This document shows, piece by piece, positions 18,291 to 25,450 of a stretch of 64,000 nt of DNA (within the stretch, counting starts at the first letter, position 1; each line of letters begins with the position of its first letter). The stretch spans positions 1 to 64,000 of the forward strand of contig JAWOKN010000158.1 of NCBI GenBank assembly GCA_033854175.1, written 5' to 3'. The notes below the pieces were generated by a model. The model saw only the letters and a list, made by a program, of their open reading frames with translations. It made no database searches and had not been told where the DNA came from. The DNA is from DATKPE01 sp033854175 (GTDB lineage: Bacteria > Bacteroidota > Ignavibacteria > UBA10030 > SZUA-254). The position numbers and the translations under genes were made by a program.

Positions 18291-18314
18291 GTTATCATTC
18301 TGATATATGATAAC
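18291..18314. promoter_or_regulatory. Perfect inverted repeat upstream of the peroxidase, possible operator
   Basis: GTTATCAT and ATGATAAC form a perfect 8-bp dyad with an 8-base spacer, 31 bases upstream of the peroxidase start in the divergent region shared with the duplicated-domain gene. Size and position suit a dimeric repressor, for example of the Fur/PerR class, but the sequence is not a clear PerR box. Confidence 0.4.
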
Positions 18315-18417
18315 CTATGTCGGTGCGCGGCGCGGGGTCGATGAATAAATGTAAATAACAATATGATCATTCGCAAGGAACCACCGCGCTCCCGCCCCCA
18401 TGCAGTACAGGATGCTA

Positions 18418-18446
18418 TTGAATAAGATCGGAAAATTGTTTAGGTT
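18418..18446 (+). promoter_or_regulatory. Predicted promoter of the duplicated-domain protein
   Basis: TTGAAT at 18418-18423 and TAGGTT at 18441-18446 are separated by 17 bases. The transcript would begin near 18453, between the ATG at 18450 and the ATG at 18456, so either the message is nearly leaderless from 18456 or another -10 element is used. Confidence 0.4.
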
Positions 18447-18449
18447 TAT

Positions 18450-19169
18450 ATGATTATGGAAAGGAAAGGTAAGACCGCGAAAGTTCGTCCTCCCTATCTG
18501 AAAAAAGTGGGGCAACGTGGTGACATCGCCATCTGGATTGTGGACGGAACGTACGTCCGCACCCATCTTGATGAGGAATTCACGAACTACGGGCAGCATT
18601 TCGTGTTCGATTGCATACCCGAAAAAGAATTCTGGCTCGATAAAGAGGCGAAGGAGGATGAACAGAAATTCTTTATCGATCATCTCTGTGTCGAACACCG
18701 TCTCATGGCCCGGGGAGTGCCCTACGATACTGCGCTTGAGAAGGCTGACCGGAGAGAAATGGCGGAGAGAAAACGCGCCGGCGATGTCCGGAAACTCACC
18801 AGGGGTCATAACCTCCCCGATGGCAAGAGTGTTCACGTCAGGCTATGGAAAGCGCTCGAATCGGGTGTATCGGTATGGATTGTCGACGGCCGTCTCGTAC
18901 GAAGCGTCTTTGACGACGATTTCACCGAAGGGGGCCATGACTATGTTTATGAGTTTGTTCCCCAGAATGAAGTCTGGATTGACAATGATCTGGAGGAGGT
19001 TGAGCGGCCATACGTTCTTCTCCATGAACTTCATGAACGTAACCTGATGGCGAAGGGCTGGACATACACAAAGGCACACGAGGACTCGAGTAAAATTGAG
19101 TATTATCATCGCCATCATCCGAACGAATTACACGACGCTCTTGCCGCTGAAGGCTGGGAGGCAGGCTGA
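18450..19169 (+). CDS. Unknown protein built of two copies of one ~80-residue domain
   Basis: 239 residues, with no signal peptide and no membrane segment. Residues ~26-105 and ~140-220 are clearly the same domain twice. Shared landmarks in order are: (I/V)WIVDG, VR, a DE/DD-F-T acidic-aromatic stretch, a (F/Y)VFD/YEF-(I/V)P segment, E-x-W-(L/I)D, then a helix with H-x3-E-R/H (CVEHRLMARGVPYDTA versus LHERNLMAKGWTYTKAH). The spaced His/Glu/Asp residues could bind a metal. I recognise the general pattern from uncharacterised bacterial and phage proteins, but no function is known to me. The true start may be the ATG at 18456. Confidence 0.75.
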   Translation: MIMERKGKTAKVRPPYLKKVGQRGDIAIWIVDGTYVRTHLDEEFTNYGQHFVFDCIPEKEFWLDKEAKEDEQKFFIDHLCVEHRLMARGVPYDTALEKADRREMAERKRAGDVRKLTRGHNLPDGKSVHVRLWKALESGVSVWIVDGRLVRSVFDDDFTEGGHDYVYEFVPQNEVWIDNDLEEVERPYVLLHELHERNLMAKGWTYTKAHEDSSKIEYYHRHHPNELHDALAAEGWEAG

Positions 19170-19286
19170 TTTCCGATCCCTTTGTCCCGCTCGGTTAACG
19201 ATCCCGTGGAGGATAGCGGAGGGACATTCACAACATGTATGTGAGGCAGGAAGGGGTGATCAGGGCGGAAGGGGGAGGAACTGCGT

Positions 19287-19733
19287 TCATCTCCGGGCGA
19301 TAGTCCGCGGCCTGATAACCCCGTCGATTTTAAATTTTGATTTGATCACGGCGAGGTCTGGTTGAGCTGATTCTTCGCTCTGATACACTCCCACCCAGAC
19401 GAGGTAGAGCAGTCGCTGGCCATCGAGAAGATTTTCGTAGATATCGACACGGAATCCTGCTTTCTGTATTCGTTTCCTGAGTCTTTCCGCATGCTCTTTC
19501 TTGGCAAATGCCCCTACCTGAATTGCATATTCCTTGACGGCGATCTGTGACGCCGAGTCTTCCCCGTTGAGCGAATGGACAGATATCCGGTTGTCGGGTG
19601 AAGTTGTCTGAATCTGCCTTTCGATCGCGCCGGAATATACGGAAGTCTGATGGCCGTGCAACATTCCTGATGGGGAAAGAAGGAGTGCGAGTCCTGCTAC
19701 CGTAGGAAGATACATACCACAGATTTTCCACAT
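19287..19733 (-). CDS. Secreted SPOR-domain protein
   Basis: 148 residues from the ATG at 19733, which has GGGGAA 9 bases upstream. The longer frame from 19808 would begin upstream of the predicted promoter. An N-terminal signal segment (YLPTVAGLALLLSPSG) is followed by a Ser/Thr-rich linker and a C-terminal SPOR domain: YAIQVGAFAKKEHAERLRKRI, then VWVGVYQSEESA. SPOR domains bind denuded peptidoglycan glycans, often at division sites. No enzymatic domain is attached. The gene is divergent from the amidohydrolase. Confidence 0.85.
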   Translation of the reverse strand: MWKICGMYLPTVAGLALLLSPSGMLHGHQTSVYSGAIERQIQTTSPDNRISVHSLNGEDSASQIAVKEYAIQVGAFAKKEHAERLRKRIQKAGFRVDIYENLLDGQRLLYLVWVGVYQSEESAQPDLAVIKSKFKIDGVIRPRTIARR

Positions 19734-19779
19734 TGCTGAATTCCCCTTTTCTGGTAGATGTTCATGCAATAGCGAGAAA

Positions 19780-19808
19780 AACTTACCATTTAGGAGAGAC
19801 AATGTCAA
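19780..19808 (-). promoter_or_regulatory. Predicted promoter of the SPOR-domain gene
   Basis: On the minus strand, TTGACA (19803-19808) and TAAGTT (19780-19785) are separated by 17 bases. A start near 19773 leaves a 40-base leader before the ATG at 19733 and rules out the longer reading frame. Confidence 0.6.
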
Positions 19809-19942
19809 ATATTCCGTGACGGGGAATGTGCGGATTTCTCTCGTGTCTTGCCGTTGGTACGGGGAGGCCTATTTTCGGCGGATTATGCCCCGTCAGCGGA
19901 TACCGATGGTCAAGTAACCAGGACGGAGAAGGTGCTTCTGAT

Positions 19943-19970
19943 TTGAAATTCTGGGTTCGATTACTATATT
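19943..19970 (+). promoter_or_regulatory. Predicted promoter of the amidohydrolase gene
   Basis: TTGAAA (19943-19948) and TATATT (19965-19970) are separated by 16 bases. Transcription would start near 19977, 27 bases before the GTG start. Confidence 0.5.
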
Positions 19971-20003
19971 GTAGAGTTTTCACAAGCCTGGTGTATCATA
20001 CAA

Positions 20004-21353
20004 GTGACGGAACCGAGCAGGATTTTACTTCAGGGAGGAACGTTGATCACAGCCGATGCGGCTGATACGATTTTGACCGGTGCCTCTGTACTCATAGAAT
20101 CAAACAGGATCTCGCGGATAGATTCTGGAGGAACTCCCCCGCCTGCTCTTCACGGTGTAGAAATTATCGACGCATCTCCGTACGTCATCATCCCGGGATT
20201 TATTCAGACGCATGTCCACCTATGTCAGGCGATGTTCCGCGGATGTGCCGACGATCTTTCGCTGTTGGACTGGCTCAGGCAAAAGATATTTCCTCTCGAA
20301 GCCGCCCACAGTGAATCCTCGATGTATTGTTCGGCGCTCATCGGTGTGGCCGAGTTAATCAGGTCGGGGACAACGACAGTCCTGGATATGGGGAGTATCC
20401 ACCACGAGGAGGAAATTATACGTGCGATTGGGGAATCAGGAATGCGTGCCTTCGTGGGGAAGGCGATGATGGATATCAACGATCTCTATCCGCCCCTGAA
20501 GGAATCGACGAAGGATGCACTTTTGACGACACACCGTCTTGCAGAACAATGGCACGGGTCGTTCGGGGAGAGAATTCGTTATGCCGCGGCACCCCGGTTT
20601 GTGCTTTCCTGTACAGATAGGCTTCTTGCCGGAACCCGGGAGATGCTCAGCGGATACCCCGATATTCTTTTCCATACGCATGCATCGGAAAATACGGGGG
20701 AAATCCGTTTGGTTCGCGATCGGACGGGAATGGATAACATCTTTTTTTTGCATAAGATGGGTCTCCTTTCACACCGGGCCTGTCTTGCTCACTGTGTTCA
20801 TCTTGACGATGATGAGGTGGGCGTACTCCGGTCCACCGGTGCGCATGTCGCTCACTGTCCATCGTCGAATCTCAAGCTCGGGTCGGGGGTGGCCGCAATT
20901 CCGAAGTTCATTTCGCAGAATATCAATGTATCGCTCGGTGCTGACGGGGCGCCGTGTAATAACAATCTGAACATGTTTCAGGAAATGCGCCTCGCCTCGC
21001 TGATACAAAAGCCCCTTATCGGTGCGACGGCGATGGATGCGAAAAGTATTTTCGCGATGGCCACGAGAAATGGTGCGAAGGCTCTTGGCATCGATCACGA
21101 AGTCGGCAGTATCGAGATCGGGAAAAAGGCGGATCTTGTCCTCCTCAACCTCAATAATGTGTGGGATCCGGTCAATCCGCTGGATAATCCATACTCTGCG
21201 ATCGTCTACTCTGCGATGCCTGAAAATGTTGATTCCGTCATGGTGGACGGCAGGTGGCTGTACCGGAAGAAGGAGTTTACCGGTTTGGATTGGCAGAAAA
21301 TTGTTCGCGATAGCCGACTCCAGATGGAGCGTCTGCTTGGTAGAATACAATAG
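20004..21353 (+). CDS. TRZ/ATZ-family amidohydrolase (SAH/MTA deaminase or related)
   Basis: 449 residues, no signal peptide, so cytoplasmic. The metal site of the subtype III amidohydrolase barrel is complete: HVHLCQ near the N-terminus, HTHASEN, AHCVHLDDDE and the late SLGADGAPCNNN with the catalytic Asp. A composite beta-sandwich is formed by the N-terminus (LLQGGTLITAD) and the C-terminus (ADLVLLNL). The best-matching family members deaminate S-adenosylhomocysteine, methylthioadenosine or guanine, or dechlorinate triazines; the substrate is not fixed by sequence alone. The start is GTG, without a clear Shine-Dalgarno site. It is followed closely by a citrate-lyase-like gene. Confidence 0.85.
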   Translation: MTEPSRILLQGGTLITADAADTILTGASVLIESNRISRIDSGGTPPPALHGVEIIDASPYVIIPGFIQTHVHLCQAMFRGCADDLSLLDWLRQKIFPLEAAHSESSMYCSALIGVAELIRSGTTTVLDMGSIHHEEEIIRAIGESGMRAFVGKAMMDINDLYPPLKESTKDALLTTHRLAEQWHGSFGERIRYAAAPRFVLSCTDRLLAGTREMLSGYPDILFHTHASENTGEIRLVRDRTGMDNIFFLHKMGLLSHRACLAHCVHLDDDEVGVLRSTGAHVAHCPSSNLKLGSGVAAIPKFISQNINVSLGADGAPCNNNLNMFQEMRLASLIQKPLIGATAMDAKSIFAMATRNGAKALGIDHEVGSIEIGKKADLVLLNLNNVWDPVNPLDNPYSAIVYSAMPENVDSVMVDGRWLYRKKEFTGLDWQKIVRDSRLQMERLLGRIQ

Positions 21354-21404
21354 TCATGTTCACAGTGATTGGAAGATCATTCCGAGGACTTGGAATACAA
21401 CATT

Positions 21405-22742
21405 ATGAAAACATCCCTGAAACAAACTGAAATTGACCGGATTGCGGAAATGGTCCGCGCCGCCACCCGCCCGCAGCAGACTCCATCGGGACCTGTGGTG
21501 TTCCGCAGGCAGCCGATCCATACCGTCTACGGCGGTGCACACTTATTCAGTTCTTCTGTTGTGGAGAAGTTCAAAGAGCAGTCTCTCGCGTCATTAAAGG
21601 AAAATGCCCCCACCCCTGCTGCCTTTGCTGGGGCGCTTCAACTGGCCGGTGACCAGGAGTTTCACAAGAAGCTGTATCACCGCGTGGTCGAGAAACTGCG
21701 CCACGAGCCTATTGAAGATTACCGCATTGATTTCGAGGATGGATTCGGGAGGCGTTCGGGCGAGGAGGAGGACGCACACGCATTGCACACTGCCGGGGAG
21801 ATGGCGAAGGCGATGGCGGAAGGGGCACTCCCGCCGTTCACAGGTATACGGGTTAAACCGATAACGACCCAGCATGTCGGGCGAGCAAGCCGCACGCTTG
21901 ATCTTTTTCTCACGCATCTTCTCGGCCGGACGGGAAATAAGGTCCCTGAGAATTTTGTTGTCACGCTCCCGAAGGTCGATTCGGTGAAACAGATTGTCGC
22001 CCTCGTCAGGATGCTTGAGCTATTGGAAGAACGCTTCGGACTTCCTGCCGGGATTCTGAAGCTGGAGATCATGGTCGAAACACCGCGGATGTTCACCGAG
22101 ATCCTCCCGTTTGTCCTCGATCTGTCACGCGGCAGATGCGGTGCGCTTCATTTCGGGCCGTATGATTTTACCGCGTCGCTGGATATTACAACATCACATC
22201 AGCGGCTGGATCATCCTGTTTGTGATCTTTCGCGGTCACTGCTCCAGCTTTCTTTCGCCGGCACCGGTGTGTTCCTCGTTGATGGACCGACGAACCTGAT
22301 TCCCGTCGGCCCCCACCGCCCGGAAAAACATAAACAACTCACCAACCGTCAACGTATGAGTAACCGGCAGGCGGTTCATGATGCCTGGAGGCTGAGTTTC
22401 CGGAACATATCCCGTGCCCTGGAGCAGGGCTATTATCAGGGATGGGATCTTCACCCGGCACAGCTTCCGGTCCGGTATGCGGCTACGTATGCGTTTTTCC
22501 TGACGGAGATGGAGCAAATGGCTCTTCGCCTGAAAACCCTCCTCGGAGCGGGATCGGGAACGAGTTTCCGCCAATCCGTGTTTGACGATGCGGCGACAGG
22601 ACGGGGTATGATAAATTTTTTCCAGAAGGGATTTCATTGCGGGGCACTGACGGAGGCGGATATTCGCGCACTTGGCTTTAATGCGGGGGATGTACTCCAG
22701 GGGACAGTGATGCATATCTATGACAGGGAGAAGAAAAAGTAA
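21405..22742 (+). CDS. HpcH/HpaI aldolase-citrate lyase-like protein (DUF6986 type)
   Basis: 445 residues from the ATG at 21405; a TTG at 21369 in the same frame is less likely. The middle part carries the barrel signatures of the PEP-utilising aldolase/citrate lyase superfamily: YRIDFEDGFG (acidic metal-binding residues), GIRVKP (phosphate/substrate Arg), LEIMVETPRM with Glu as metal ligand, and LHFGPYDFTAS. These match a group annotated as DUF6986, sometimes called phosphoenolpyruvate kinase, without established reaction. Co-directional with and 51 bases after the amidohydrolase, so the two may serve one catabolic path. The product call is by motif; the activity is unknown. Confidence 0.75.
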   Translation: MKTSLKQTEIDRIAEMVRAATRPQQTPSGPVVFRRQPIHTVYGGAHLFSSSVVEKFKEQSLASLKENAPTPAAFAGALQLAGDQEFHKKLYHRVVEKLRHEPIEDYRIDFEDGFGRRSGEEEDAHALHTAGEMAKAMAEGALPPFTGIRVKPITTQHVGRASRTLDLFLTHLLGRTGNKVPENFVVTLPKVDSVKQIVALVRMLELLEERFGLPAGILKLEIMVETPRMFTEILPFVLDLSRGRCGALHFGPYDFTASLDITTSHQRLDHPVCDLSRSLLQLSFAGTGVFLVDGPTNLIPVGPHRPEKHKQLTNRQRMSNRQAVHDAWRLSFRNISRALEQGYYQGWDLHPAQLPVRYAATYAFFLTEMEQMALRLKTLLGAGSGTSFRQSVFDDAATGRGMINFFQKGFHCGALTEADIRALGFNAGDVLQGTVMHIYDREKKK

Positions 22743-22801
22743 TCGGCTGAGCGTAAAAGCATGCAGGAATTTTTTTCAGAAACAATCGGTAGAGAATACT
22801 T

Positions 22802-24001
22802 GTGATCACTGCAAGTGATGCGCTGCGGATAATTTCCGAAAATATCCCCCGGGCACCGCTGGTGACGATCTCGGTTGACGATGCACTCGGCTGCACGCTC
22901 GGTGAAGAAATCATCGCATCAGGCAACATCCCCCCTTTTGATAATGCCGCGATGGACGGCTATGCTCTTCGTGCGGAGGATGTCGCATCGGTCCCGACAA
23001 CGCTGCGGCTCGCGGGCGAAATCGCCGCGGGGCATGCTTCTTCCCTCACCCTCTTCCCTCATGAGGCTGTGAGTATTATGACGGGCGCACCGATCCCAGG
23101 AGGCTGTACGGCTGTCGTTCAGTACGAGTGGACTGTTCGGCCGGACGCCGATCATGTGACTGTTCTCCGGAATGTGCCTGAAGGTCATAACGTCCGGAAA
23201 CAGGGTGCAGATATCGCTGACGGTTCGGTTGCACTCAGGAAAGGAACTCTTGTCCGACCCCAGGAAATCGGACTTCTGGCGTCGCTGGGAAGAAGGTATA
23301 TCGCCATCCATCGGAAACCCCGGGTTGCCGTTCTCGCGACAGGCGATGAATTGGTTGAGATCGACAAGCGGCTTCTGCCAGGCACGATACGGAACAGCAA
23401 CGCTCATCTTTTGCACGCGCTCATTCGTCAGGCAGGTTGCGAAGTAATCCTGTCTGAAATCGCGAGAGATGACCCCGATGAGCTGCGGAGGAAAGTCGCC
23501 CTTTGCCTTCAAGCCGATATGGTGGTCACAACCGGAGGGGTATCGGTGGGAAAATACGATCTCGTCTGTGAGGCGTATGAACACAACGGAATAAGCATCC
23601 TGTTCAGGAAGGTGAAGATCAAACCGGGAATGCCTCTCGTGTTTGGTGTGAGACCACCGGTTGTTGTGTTTGGTTTGCCCGGGAATCCTGTCTCGACGAT
23701 GGTGACATTTTTAAAATTTGTCAGACCGGCACTTGATCTCATGACCGGGCGGGGAACGCCTGGTAAAAAGTATCAGCTTCATGCCCGGCTTGCCGAAACC
23801 ATTGTGAAATCTGACGGCAAACGTCATTATGTGCGAGGAGTCCTTGTGAATGACCCAGATGGGCTTGTCGTGAAGCCCACGGGTTCCCAGGTCTCGAATG
23901 TCCTCACGTCGATGGTGAAAGCGGATTGCCTGATTATTCTGGAGGAGGAGAAAAGCCGTTTTAACGCCGGTGAGTTTGTCGAAATTGAGTTAATGCCATG
24001 A
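22802..24001 (+). CDS. moeA: Molybdopterin molybdenumtransferase MoeA
   Basis: 399 residues starting at GTG. It inserts molybdate into adenylylated molybdopterin in the last step of cofactor synthesis. Domain landmarks: IPPFDNAAMDGYALR near residue 41 (the active-site segment), GAPIPGGCTAVVQYE, VLATGDELVE, the MogA-like domain TTGGVSVGKYD, and GLPGNPVSTMVTF, followed by the C-terminal beta domain. The length is normal for MoeA. It overlaps moaD by ATGA, so moeA-moaD-moaE form one operon. No Moco riboswitch was recognised upstream. Confidence 0.95.
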   Translation: MITASDALRIISENIPRAPLVTISVDDALGCTLGEEIIASGNIPPFDNAAMDGYALRAEDVASVPTTLRLAGEIAAGHASSLTLFPHEAVSIMTGAPIPGGCTAVVQYEWTVRPDADHVTVLRNVPEGHNVRKQGADIADGSVALRKGTLVRPQEIGLLASLGRRYIAIHRKPRVAVLATGDELVEIDKRLLPGTIRNSNAHLLHALIRQAGCEVILSEIARDDPDELRRKVALCLQADMVVTTGGVSVGKYDLVCEAYEHNGISILFRKVKIKPGMPLVFGVRPPVVVFGLPGNPVSTMVTFLKFVRPALDLMTGRGTPGKKYQLHARLAETIVKSDGKRHYVRGVLVNDPDGLVVKPTGSQVSNVLTSMVKADCLIILEEEKSRFNAGEFVEIELMP

Positions 24002-24243
24002 AGGTCACTGTCTGTCTGTTTGCCGCGGTCAGGGAAATGGCCAACACCTCTGTTCTGACGATGGAACTCCCGGTGCACGCCCCTGCATCGATGGTCCTCG
24101 AATCTTTGATGCGTTCATATCCGGCGATTCGGGCATATCAAGGATATCTGCGGATTGCGGTAAACCGGGAATATGTTGGCGAAACACACCTGCTTGAGGA
24201 GAATGATGAAATTGCGGTGATTCCACCTGTGAGCGGCGGTTGA
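23998..24243 (+). CDS. moaD: Molybdopterin synthase small subunit MoaD
   Basis: 81 residues of ubiquitin-like fold. The essential C-terminal Gly-Gly is present (PPVSGG), the site that is adenylated and thiocarboxylated to carry sulfur. The start ATG overlaps the moeA stop (ATGA), implying coupled translation. It works with MoaE encoded just downstream to convert precursor Z (cPMP) to molybdopterin. No MoeB-type activating enzyme lies in the window. Confidence 0.95.
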   Translation: MKVTVCLFAAVREMANTSVLTMELPVHAPASMVLESLMRSYPAIRAYQGYLRIAVNREYVGETHLLEENDEIAVIPPVSGG

Positions 24244-24254
24244 AGGAGCATACC

Positions 24255-24698
24255 ATGATTTCTGTCATTGATAGGTCAATTGATGTTTCCGAAGTCCTTG
24301 CGAGTGTAAGGGATACCTCCGCGGGTGCCATTGATCTTTTCATCGGGACAACGCGGGATGTATCCCGGGGGAAAAAAGTGAAGTTTCTGGAATATGAAGC
24401 ATACGGCCCGATGGCGCAGCGCCAGATGGAGCAGATGGTGCAGGAAGCATTCGGGAAATGGAAGGTGCACAAAATCTCGATTGTTCACCGGATAGGCCGT
24501 GTCGCTTTGGGTGAGGCTAGCGTTGTCATCGCCGTTTCGTCTGCGCATCGGCGGGAGGCATTCGATGCCTGCCGGTATCTTATCGACACCCTCAAGCGGG
24601 ACATTCCCATCTGGAAAAAAGAGTATTTTGAGGATGGTGCAGTATGGGTGGGTTTGGAGGGGTCTCAACCACACGGCAGTGAGCCTCGAAATGGTTGA
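24255..24698 (+). CDS. moaE: Molybdopterin synthase large subunit MoaE
   Basis: 147 residues from the ATG at 24255, which has AAGGAG 7 bases upstream and lies 11 bases after moaD; an in-frame TTG at 24240 overlaps the moaD stop and is not favoured. Conserved segments include GAIDLFIGTTRDVSRGKKV, YEAYGPMA, the basic pocket HRIGRVALGEASVVIAVSSAHR, and the catalytic Lys in IPIWKKEYF. It forms the catalytic subunit of molybdopterin synthase with MoaD. The C-terminal tail after GLEGSQPH is short, as usual. Confidence 0.95.
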   Translation: MISVIDRSIDVSEVLASVRDTSAGAIDLFIGTTRDVSRGKKVKFLEYEAYGPMAQRQMEQMVQEAFGKWKVHKISIVHRIGRVALGEASVVIAVSSAHRREAFDACRYLIDTLKRDIPIWKKEYFEDGAVWVGLEGSQPHGSEPRNG

Positions 24699-24742
24699 TT
24701 TTGCTGGAAAAGTTTACCTTAAGAAATTTTAATCTCGTTTTA

Positions 24743-24771
24743 TTGTTTTTCGATGCACCTTTCAATACATT
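24743..24771 (+). promoter_or_regulatory. Predicted promoter of the heptapeptide-repeat protein
   Basis: TTGTTT (24743-24748) and TACATT (24766-24771) are separated by 17 bases. Transcription would start near 24778, about 58 bases before the ATG. Confidence 0.5.
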
Positions 24772-24835
24772 GCTTATGTAAAATTTATTGAGTCGTTAAT
24801 CCACGATTAACTCATTCTGAAAGGAGATTCACGAT

Positions 24836-25294
24836 ATGAAAAAGTTGTTGCTTATTGTTGGTGTGCTTGTAGCGTTCGTTATGGCGCAAAGCCGGTTGTA
24901 CGCGCAGGAACAGCAGCAGACCGAGCAGGAAAAGAAAGGTGAGGCAGTGGAGAAAACCGGCGAGAAGAAGGAAAAGGCCGGTGAGATGAAGGAGAAAGCC
25001 GGCGTAACGAAAGAAAAGGCCGGGACGAAAATGAAGAAGACCGGCAAGAAAATGGAGAAAAAGGGGGAGATGATGGAGAAGAAAGGCGAAGCCGAGGGGA
25101 AGGAAAAAATGGAAAAAGCCGGTGAGAAGATGGAGACCCAGGGTCACAAGGCCGTGAAGAAGGGTGTTCATATGAAAGCCAAGGGGGAGAAGATGGAAAT
25201 GAAGGGCGAAAAGATGGAAATGAAAGGTGAGAAGATGGAGAAGAAGGGGGAAAAGATGGAAAAGGCAGTAGAAGACACGATGAAGAAAAACTGA
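24836..25294 (+). CDS. Secreted Lys/Glu/Met-rich heptapeptide-repeat protein
   Basis: 152 residues. A signal peptide (LLLIVGVLVAFVMAQ, cleavage likely after RLYAQ) precedes a mature part that is almost wholly a seven-residue repeat of the form (K/A)-G-E-K-M-E-(K/M), about 15 copies between residues 30 and 150. Copies near the end are nearly identical. The composition is almost only K, E, G, M, with some A and T, and there are very few hydrophobic residues besides Met. A Gly in each heptad speaks against a classical coiled coil, although a long charged helix is possible. The ribosome-binding site GAAAGGAG is good. It ends in a clear hairpin. Function unknown; Met-rich periplasmic proteins sometimes bind copper or act as methionine-sulfoxide sinks, which is only inference here. 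Confidence 0.8.
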   Translation: MKKLLLIVGVLVAFVMAQSRLYAQEQQQTEQEKKGEAVEKTGEKKEKAGEMKEKAGVTKEKAGTKMKKTGKKMEKKGEMMEKKGEAEGKEKMEKAGEKMETQGHKAVKKGVHMKAKGEKMEMKGEKMEMKGEKMEKKGEKMEKAVEDTMKKN

Positions 25295-25376
25295 TGTAAA
25301 CACAAGGTGTTCATGATGGTCCCTGCCGCGGGCAGGAGGTCATCCTGGGCGGGGATGTTCATCCCCTTGGTGTACG

Positions 25377-25409
25377 GAAAGCGATGTTGACAGCATCGCT
25401 TTCTTTGTT
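25377..25409 (+). terminator. Hairpin terminator of the heptapeptide-repeat gene
   Basis: GAAAGCGATG and CATCGCTTTC form a perfect 10-bp stem around a 7-base loop, followed by TTTGTT. Two more small hairpins stand just before it (25322-25336 and 25351-25366). The loop contains the -35 element of the next promoter. Confidence 0.7.
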
Positions 25410-25415
25410 TATATT
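25387..25415 (+). promoter_or_regulatory. Consensus promoter of the molybdoenzyme operon, inside the terminator
   Basis: TTGACA (25387-25392) and TATATT (25410-25415) are separated by exactly 17 bases, one of the two best promoters in the window. The -35 hexamer lies in the loop of the terminator hairpin of the preceding gene. Transcription would start near 25422, 29 bases before the ATG at 25451. Confidence 0.65.
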
Positions 25416-25450
25416 ACCAGGAGAGCACAATTCCCGCTCCGGTTCGATCA

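Noticed and set aside
18450..19169. Reading HELHE in the second unit as a zinc-protease HExxH motif
   Set aside because: The order of residues is H-E-L-H-E, not H-E-x-x-H, and the first unit lacks it, so a peptidase call is not supported.
24836..25294. DNA tandem repeats of the heptapeptide gene as a CRISPR array or satellite
   Set aside because: The units are 21-base coding repeats in one open frame with a signal peptide and ribosome-binding site, with no unique spacers.
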